A stretch of DNA of 23,614 nt from Elysia marginata (lineage: Eukaryota; Mollusca; Gastropoda; Plakobranchidae): contig BMAT01012953.1 of NCBI GenBank assembly GCA_019649035.1, positions 155,964-179,577 on the forward strand, read 5' to 3'. Of the stretch, positions 17,501-23,614 are shown piece by piece; within the stretch, counting starts at the first letter, position 1; each line of letters starts with the position of its first letter. Below the pieces are notes generated by a model. That model worked only from the letters and a program-made list of their open reading frames with translations, was not told the DNA's origin and searched no databases. The position numbers and the translations under genes were made by a program.

Positions 17501-19402
17501 CTGACGAGATTAGGTGGACGAAATGATTAAAAACCGCCTGCTCTCCCTTTTACTTTTCAGTCAAAGATACCTACGAAAACAGTGCTGTGGTTTAAAAAAA
17601 TTCTGCAGTATTCAATTTACAGCATAGCTTTTGATCCATGAATATAAATTTTAGTTGTCTGGAATAAATATTCTTAAATCTCAAAGCTATGCTAAAGAAA
17701 GCGTGGTTTTTAAACTGTTACTGTTAAATAAAAACCTGACACAGATAATACCCTCAGTTTTTGCCTATATTGTTTTGTCTCATCAACTACCAACATAAAA
17801 ACGTTTACGTAAGTTTAACGTTTTATGGCAAAGCCAGGTTCTCATAACGATTACGCTATTACAGCAAGGCTTGTTTGCAGTATTGAGCCAGTTAAATCAA
17901 CACATCAAAGTTCAGGAAAAAAATGCCTTGGTTTTTTTTACTGTTAGACAGATATTACAATTTGACACAACAGCTACGGGAAGCTGAACCAATAAATGGA
18001 CATAAAACAGGAGACAGAAATAAACCCCAATAAGATCTTAAACTAAAAGCTGCTTGATCAAACAGCGCCATCGAGTTGTGCTCACCACGAGTCGCTTGCA
18101 CTGAAACGGATTGTGCGGACACGATTATTAAAATAAGACTTAGTTGGTTAACTACAATTTTCAGAAAAATTAAACTGCAGAGGAACAAAGAATACGAATG
18201 AAAAGAAGGTCGTATATTGTAGATGCCCCACAGTTATAGCCAGCAGTTAGCCAAGTGTCTCACAAAGTTTGAGTACCTAGTCTTTATGTATTGACAATTT
18301 GCCACCCTCCAAACACCTGACACCGACTCGGAAAATTTTGGTGGTGCATCTAGTGCAAGAGAAGTAAGAAGCCCCGGTAAGCTATAATTTAACGCCTCAC
18401 ACGAAAGTTTGGTTAGATTTATGGAGCACAGATTGGTAATATTTTCCAGGTGACTGTTATGAAGCTGACACCGGCACTCCCCGGAAGAGTCATTAACGTG
18501 TAACACCGGCGGCACTTGCGGTGTTCAGCCTAAATTGCCTTCATTTAGCTCACTGACTAATTGTTAGTACTATCTCATGAACTTTCTGTATATTGGAGTA
18601 GGGGTGGGGGGAGGTGCTGCAAAAGTTAGCTAAATAATGTTGAAAAGACAAGCATTTAAATACACATTTTTTACCGCCATGCACTTAAAAATCAAGCCCT
18701 TTACAATTATTACTAAAACGCAACATAGCTATATTAAATAATTTTTAGGCCTAACTCATGTCAATTTTTAAGACGGAAAGTTGTTTCGAGATTCTCTGTT
18801 TTGGTGGATTTCAATATGATTCCTGCATTTCCTTAAAGCATCGGTATATGATAAAACTGCACGGCTGAGATTTTATCGGAACTTAGCGTTCATAATTTAC
18901 CCTTTCTTAAAAGTTATCGTAATGATGGAGGAATATCGTATATCTTGTAAATCATTTCCGATCTCCGTAGGTAATCTCTTTCTGACATATAAGCGTTTGA
19001 TCCATTAGAATGAACCGCCTAGATTTTTCTACATAACCCAATGTTTCAATACTTAGAACCTTTGAGTCACCTTGAATAAAAAGGTTCAAACTAATGTTTT
19101 TTACTGAGGAAAAGTAAAACAATTATAGCGCCAAAAACTTAAATGCTAAGACAGCAGTAACATTTATATCTTAAGGGCTAACAGATGAAAAAATGAGAAA
19201 AGAAAAACAGAATGAAGCATACTCTTAATAACTCAGTCTCGACATAGGACTGTAGATTTAAAAAATAAGAACACCGGAGAAATTACACATCGTAAAGTAT
19301 GTTGCACAGGCAGGCAGATCGAAAAATTTAAAGGTGATCTGTGATCTACTCTTAAAACAACCAGCTTGGGATTTTGTTGAGCATTAACGTCATGGTGCTG
19401 CC
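17501..19402. other. Anonymous stretch with two weak minus-strand exon candidates
   Basis: No recognised gene. Two minus-strand frames stand out slightly. 18234-18515 (93 codons) has six Cys and four N-glycosylation sequons. 17955-18188 (77 codons) begins with a signal-peptide-like hydrophobic stretch (LSLILIIVSA), with a GTGAGC donor-like site at 18085-18080. Neither matches a family I know, and their order along the minus strand does not make an obvious gene. A small inverted repeat, CATAAAAACGTT/AACGTTTTATG, lies at 17794-17827. A G-rich patch lies at about 18599-18613. Confidence 0.35.
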
Positions 19403-19654
19403 AACATTGCCTAAGTCATACTTAGGCAAAAATGGAATATACCTATTTTTAGATAAAGCTCTTCGTTATGCATCTTATAGTTCAAAAATTTTTGAAAAGT
19501 GCCAGGCCAATTTTTTGTAATTCAAAATTTCTAATTTTGCCCAACTTAAAGACAGAGTTAGGCAATATTGACTTCAAGGTCATTTCTGCCTAACTCCCAG
19601 TTAGGCGGAATTGACCTTATGCAAACATTGCCTATGTCTGTGTAAGGCAATATT
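19403..19654. repeat. Cluster of nested palindromes (GCCTAA/TTAGGC family), possible MITE
   Basis: Hairpin 1: 19407-19416 with 19420-19429, a perfect 10 bp stem and CAT loop. Central hairpin: GCCTAACT/AGTTAGGC around CCC at 19596-19598, extending outward with one gap to about 35 bp arms (19561-19595 and 19599-19632). Hairpin 3: TTGCCTA...TAAGGCAA at about 19629-19650. The outer ends, AACATTGCC (19403) and GGCAATATT (19654), are near complements, so the whole 252 bp may be one foldback element with palindromic terminal repeats. Confidence 0.7.
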
Positions 19655-19933
19655 AGCTCAAGAAAGATCACTCTTTTTGACCTCCTCAGAGTCTATTTTC
19701 ACTTTTGTTTTTCTCTTTGTTTCTAGTCTTTGTCTTGTTGACAGTTGAGGCCCTGGCTTTCTTTGTGACCAGCCTGATTTATACTTTTGATATAAAGATC
19801 TAGCTTCTATAACCTAGTGAAATCTAAACTATTCGACCTACTAACGTATATACATGTACATTCTTGCTGAATCTGGGAGGAACCTAGCTGGACTTTTGAT
19901 TTAAATCTAGACCTAGATCTAGATCTAGTGAAA

Positions 19934-20005
19934 ATGGAGTCTCAAAAAGAGTCTATGACACTGAGAGTGTAGGAACAGATGACAGTACAGTGTTGTATGA
20001 ATCAG
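19934..20005 (+). pseudogene. Possible 5' exon of the transposase-like gene
   Basis: An ATG at 19934 follows GTGAAA, and the sequence ends at a good donor, TCAG|GTATGT (GT at 20006-20007). The frame that is open up to the donor (VYDTESVGTDDSTVLYES) is one base off the ATG frame, with an A5 run between them. Joining to the next exon is not clearly in phase. Order, strand and donor suggest a link to the gene downstream; this is inference. Confidence 0.3.
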
Positions 20006-20328
20006 GTATGTTATTTTAACGATTAGATTTCAATTAATGAAAAAAGTGGGGTTTTTTTGGCTTCTTGGACATAAAACATGACTAAACTGTATTAAAGTTT
20101 TATTCCTTCTTGAAATTGTTTTTGCTGCCTCTAACAAGGTAATGCTGTGGATTATTTTTATTTCCAAGTTATTTTGAATTAGTCAAGAGAGTAAACAGTA
20201 AGAGTAACCTTAATCTTGTTGCCTCGAGCTGTTCTTAAAGATGTACAGCTATTTATGTCATTACAAGCTTTATACAATGTATTTTCAGCTCTTTCTTTTT
20301 ATTATGCATACGTAGAACAATCTTCCAG

Positions 20329-20479
20329 GAAAAACTAAGGCAAAAAGATTTACAAATTTTGGAACCTTTTCTTTCGGATACATCTATCAGGTCTCCTGAT
20401 GACAGTGCTGATTGAAGTCAGAACAATTCGCCAGTTGTGAATGAAAACACGAAACGCAGAGATGTTGAAACTCACCAAG
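20329..20479 (+). pseudogene. Probable internal exon of the transposase-like gene
   Basis: Bounded by an acceptor-like CTTCCAG (AG 20327-20328) and a donor CAAG|GTATCT (GT 20480-20481). One frame is open except for a single TGA at about 20413-20415. It ends with one leftover base, which is in phase with the RPDLWQK-encoding frame at the start of the next exon. The sequence is hydrophilic and rich in Asp, Ser and Glu. No domain recognised. Confidence 0.45.
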
Positions 20480-20811
20480 GTATCTAGATATCTATTAATA
20501 TATATTTGCGGACTTGAAAACCTTGCATTGTCTGCAGTTTACTTTTTTGGTAATCCGCAAGACTTCTTATTTTTTTTATTTCTGTTTTTTTTTTCAAGCA
20601 ATGCCGGGTGCCCTAGGTAGTATTTTATAAATGAACCCCACATAGCACATAAGCACACAAATCTGTACCACACTTGGTGATAATTTTTCAACATGTCTTT
20701 GACATCTATCAAATTGAAAAAAGTTTTAATTTTAGCTTTTTGTAAGGTTGGTGTGGATGAGTTCTGTAAACTTGGTCTTTAATATATTACGGTATTTTTC
20801 CTTCAAACCAG

Positions 20812-22542
20812 AGTCCGATAATCAAGACAGAGGAAGAACAAGACATCGGCAAGCAAGGCCAGATTTGTGGCAAAAAAACAGTTAGAAAACTTGCTAGATT
20901 TGATGGGAGCCAATATCAGTGCAGTGGACGTGATAAAACAGTCATTATTGATAAACGAAGAATGGGTCCAACCTGCACATCAACATACTGTCAAAAGTCG
21001 AAAAGCCGTCATTGCTCTACCTTTGATGAAGAAAGAAGGAAGGCCATTTTTACTGAATTCTGGAACATGAGGTCTTGGGATGAAAGGTATACCTATGTAA
21101 AGACAATGGTCAAGAAAGTGAAGAAGAAACAAGCAAGATCTGAATCTGAGGAGCGTGACAGTTCATACCAGTGGAATTTATCATCTACAGAAGGGGAACA
21201 CAAACAGGTGTGTCGAAAAATGTTTGCTAGCACTCTTGGTGTGAGCGAGAGAACGTTATGTAGCTGGCTCACAAAAGAAAAACAAAACGTAGTCCCAACA
21301 GTCGAACCTGAAGTTACCAACCCCCAAACAATAAACAAACCTTTGTCAGAGGAAGATTAAAAATTTCTAGAGGAATGGCTTTTAGCAATACCAACGGTAC
21401 CCTCTCACTACTGCCGCAAGCAGCCCAGTTATGAAGGAAAGAGGTTCATACATGAAGGACGTTCGCAACATCAGCTGCTTAGTGACTACACTTGAAGCTG
21501 CCATGAACAGGGATTTAAAGCAGTGGGATGGAAGTATTTCAATGGAGCTTTCCACAGATTAGACCTGTCTGTTTTTATCCCTAAAAAGGACCAATGAGAC
21601 GTTTGTCTTGGGTTCAAACACAGTAATATTGCCCGAGACGTTTATGAGCACCACATCGCAAGGAAGTCAGCAGCTCAAGAAATGAAGGCAGTTGACAAAG
21701 TAACACCAGAGAATGTTTCAGTGTAGACCATGGACTTAGAAAGTGTACTCATGTGTCCTAAAACAAAAGCAAGTGCCATGTACTATCGCACAAAGCTCGT
21801 CGTTAACAACATGACTTACTTTAATCTTAAAACTAAAGAGGGCTTCTGCTACATTTTTGATGAATCAAATGCAGACCTTTCCAGTCAGATGTTTGGTTAC
21901 CTGCACCACATTCACTTTTCAAGGTACTTGGATGCCAACCCAGATGTTTCCAATGTTGTTATTTGGAGTGATGGTTGTGACTATCAGAATAAATGTGTAA
22001 CCATTGCCAACAGCTTGCTGCAGCTTGTCGTGGAAAAGAAGATGCTAATTGAGCAAAAATTTCTCACTCCTGGCCATACCCAAATGGAGTGTGATGCTAT
22101 GCATAGCCTGATCGAAAGGAGGACCAAGTATGATATCTTCACGCCCAGGGAATACATGCTGGCAATGGAAATAGCCAGGGAAACACCATCTGCCTACAAA
22201 GTAACAGAGGTCCAATTTTCCGATACCAAAAAGTTGTCAAGCGACTATTTGAAGTCGGTTCGTCCAGGGAAGAAAGAAAGTGATCCAAAAGTGTCGGATG
22301 TTTGTGCTTACAGATATGCACTGAATGATGTTGGAGCACCACAGATCCTCTACAAATTGGATTGGATGGACGACTGGCATGAACTACCAACAAGACTTAA
22401 AACAGACAGGAAGCGTTGGGTTTCACTTTTTACTGAGAGACTGGCCATCACAAAAAGAAAGTTTCAGGATTTACAAGATATGAAATCCGTCATGCCTGAA
22501 TCTGTCCACCATTTTTCTGACAGCTTACCCAATAGAAATTAA
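20812..22542 (+). pseudogene. Broken transposase-like gene, SDGC/GHTQME-motif family (possibly DUF7869-type)
   Basis: The acceptor CAAACCAG ends at 20811. One frame then runs about 1.73 kb with four in-frame stops: TAA 21358-21360, TGA 21493-21495, TGA 21595-21597 and TAG 21724-21726. The protein similarity continues unbroken across them. N-terminal part: RPDLWQK, then a shift at the A7 run 20872-20878, then RRMGPTCTSTYCQKSKSRHC and ERRKAIFTEFW. Middle: VCRKMFASTLGVSERTL, VPSHYCRK and FIPKKDQ. C-terminal part, open for 270 codons from 21730: TMDLESVLMCPK, ASAMYYRTKL, IWSDGCDYQNK and GHTQMECDAMHSLIER. This last part looks like an RNase H-fold core with conserved acidic residues. I associate the pattern with a family common in hydrozoan, aphid and other invertebrate genomes. 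The family name is from memory and uncertain. No terminal repeats were found. Confidence 0.68.
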
Positions 22543-22762
22543 TAAACAAAGGCTAGGCGTGAAAAGTAAAATGAAAGCTAAGCTGTTTCAAAGATGCTTA
22601 ATATGTACTTTTTAAATTTTCTTCAGATGCTAAAGTTACTTCATGTTGTTCACAAAATGTTATATATATATATAGATTCTAGGTTTTCTATGTCATGAAA
22701 TACTGTGCTCAACTTGTATAAGGAGCTTTTGTATACATGGTAGCCTAGTCTTACCTTATTTA
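22543..22762. other. Spacer between the transposase-like pseudogene and the Penelope-like element
   Basis: AT-rich, with a short TA dinucleotide run at about 22661-22674. Nothing else seen. Confidence 0.6.
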
Positions 22763-22820
22763 CGTACGACACAGTGTTTCTGCCTTTCTTCTTTAGGCGC
22801 GTCGTCAGGTACTGCTTCTA
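22763..22820 (-). ncRNA. Hammerhead-ribozyme-like motif, left copy
   Basis: Minus strand: CTGACGA (22808-22802), GAAA (22780-22777) and GTC (22770-22768) in hammerhead order. Stem I forms from GTAC (22812-22809) with GTAC (22767-22764), four pairs. Stem III is minimal (CA...TG). Stem II is the weak point: GCCT/AGGC pairs, but three bases on one side and one on the other are unpaired next to the core. Activity is therefore uncertain. The left repeat is antisense to the coding frame. Confidence 0.5.
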
Positions 22821-23525
22821 AAGACGAGAAACAGGAGAAAGAGACGCATAACCTGGTTCAACCCACCTTACAGCAAAAACGTCTCATCAAATATCGGTAA
22901 AAAGTTTTTCGACCTCCTCAACTCCTGCTTCCCACCAAACCACAAGTTACACAAAATTATCAACAAAAACACCATCAAACTCAGCTATAGCTGCACGCCC
23001 AACATAAAACAAATCATCAGCAGCCACAACAAACGGATAATTAACGAATCTTCAAATAAAGCCAGTACAACCAAATTGTGTAACTGCAGGGACAAACCAT
23101 CTTGTCCTCTCCAAGGAAAATGTCTTGAACAAAGCCTAGTCTACCAAGCAACCATTTCAGAAACAAACGCCAACAAAATGGACACCTACAAAGGCATAAC
23201 AGAGAACACATTTAAGACGCGATTTAACCAGCATATGTCAAGCTTCAGACTACACCACAAAAGGTCGGCCACGGCTCTCAGCAAACATGTTTGGAAACTA
23301 AAAGATAATAAAAAGGACTTCAAAATTTCATGGAAGATTATTGAAAAATCAGCGGCCTACTCCACTAAAACAAAAAAATGCAACTTGTGCCTTTCGGAAA
23401 AGTATTTCATTTTAGAGAAGAAACCAACCCTGAACAAAAGAAAAGAGATTTTCTCTACTTGCATGCACACCAGAAAATATTTACTAAAAAACGCAAGGAA
23501 TCGAGGCGCACCAACGACGAACTAG
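22821..23525 (+). CDS. Penelope-like element C-terminal fragment: zinc-finger linker and GIY-YIG endonuclease (partial)
   Basis: One uninterrupted frame of about 234 codons from the left repeat border to TAG at 23523-23525. It starts within the region after the RT: ITWFNPPYSKNVSSNIGKKF, HKLHKIINKNTIKLSYSC and PNIKQII. A CNCRDKPSCPLQGKC cysteine cluster follows (about 23080-23125). The GIY-YIG nuclease shows VYQATI (GIY position), YKGIT (YIG position, Lys for Ile), FKTRFNQH with the conserved Arg, and CNLCLSEKYFI with the metal-binding Glu (about 23380-23410). In Penelope-like retroelements this endonuclease nicks the target for primed reverse transcription. The RT is missing and no native start is visible; an internal ATG at 23076 is not the true start. 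The lack of stops suggests the copy is young. Confidence 0.85.
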   Translation, partial: KTRNRRKRRITWFNPPYSKNVSSNIGKKFFDLLNSCFPPNHKLHKIINKNTIKLSYSCTPNIKQIISSHNKRIINESSNKASTTKLCNCRDKPSCPLQGKCLEQSLVYQATISETNANKMDTYKGITENTFKTRFNQHMSSFRLHHKRSATALSKHVWKLKDNKKDFKISWKIIEKSAAYSTKTKKCNLCLSEKYFILEKKPTLNKRKEIFSTCMHTRKYLLKNARNRGAPTTN

Positions 23526-23556
23526 ATCTAGAATGGGCATGACGGGGCGATTGAAA

Positions 23557-23614
23557 TAGAAGCAACACCTGACGACGCGCCTAAAGAAGAAAGGCAGAAA
23601 CACTGTGTCGTACG
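23557..23614 (+). ncRNA. Hammerhead-ribozyme-like motif, right copy
   Basis: Plus strand: CTGACGA (23569-23575), GAAA (23597-23600) and GTC (23607-23609), with predicted cleavage after C23609. It lies about 30 bases after the stop codon, where Penelope-like elements carry such motifs. Stem I shows only two pairs inside the window (AC with GT), because the base before differs from the left copy and the sequence ends at 23614. Stem II has the same defect as the left copy. Confidence 0.48.

Larger units (their letters stand above)
22763..23614 (+). mobile_element. 5'-truncated Penelope-like element between inverted terminal repeats
   Basis: The element has 58 bp inverted repeats at 22763-22820 and 23557-23614, identical over the outer 48 bases with two mismatches inside. 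They enclose the C-terminal coding end of a Penelope-like element. The right repeat ends exactly at the window edge, so the element may continue. Each repeat carries a hammerhead-ribozyme-like core. Coding begins right where the left repeat ends (22821), so the reverse transcriptase is lost and the left repeat is joined in opposite orientation to the 3' fragment. Terminal repeats with hammerhead motifs, and complex arrangements of them, are known for Penelope-like elements. Confidence 0.82.

Noticed and set aside
18599-18613. G-rich patch as a G-quadruplex
   Set aside because: It lacks four separated runs of three or more G, so a stable quadruplex is not supported.

Overview
The window is animal nuclear DNA that is AT-rich and made almost entirely of transposable-element remains, microsatellites and minisatellites. 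No intact cellular gene, rRNA or functional tRNA was recognised. The mix of elements suggests an invertebrate: a Penelope-like element with a GIY-YIG endonuclease, a CR1/L2/Jockey-type LINE, a Ty3/Gypsy element, a Helitron, a piggyBac transposase and a tRNA-derived SINE. A lophotrochozoan, perhaps a mollusc, is my best guess from the SINE tail and the Penelope-like sequence, but this is inference and weakly held.

Layout. 1-2480: microsatellites and anonymous DNA. 2478-2792: tRNA-derived SINE on the minus strand. 3056-3468: minisatellite of about eight 51-53 bp units. 3495-7990: a decayed minus-strand LINE cut in two by a plus-strand Ty3/Gypsy element (4103-6531) with two 207-208 bp LTRs and a wrecked pol. 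7991-10949: no gene seen. 10950-11643: a diverged inverted-repeat pair enclosing a trinucleotide microsatellite. 11781-14418: a decayed minus-strand Helitron Rep/helicase ORF. 15091-15309: a near-perfect 219 bp hairpin element with TA ends. 15607-15790: short palindromic tandem repeat. 16402-17500: piggyBac transposase pseudogene on the plus strand, interrupted by seven exact 42 bp units. 17520-19400: anonymous DNA with two weak exon candidates. 19403-19654: a cluster of nested palindromes. 19934-22542: a broken, intron-containing transposase-like gene. 22763-23614: the 3' end of a Penelope-like element between 58 bp inverted repeats that carry a hammerhead-ribozyme-like core.

Nothing here works as an operon or pathway; the biology is the history of insertion and decay. 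Three points stand out. The LTR element sits inside the LINE, so the insertions can be ordered. The Penelope-like fragment is flanked by hammerhead-like motifs in opposite orientations. Two minisatellites have grown in or beside transposon coding sequence. All family calls come from reading translated motifs by eye, with no database search.
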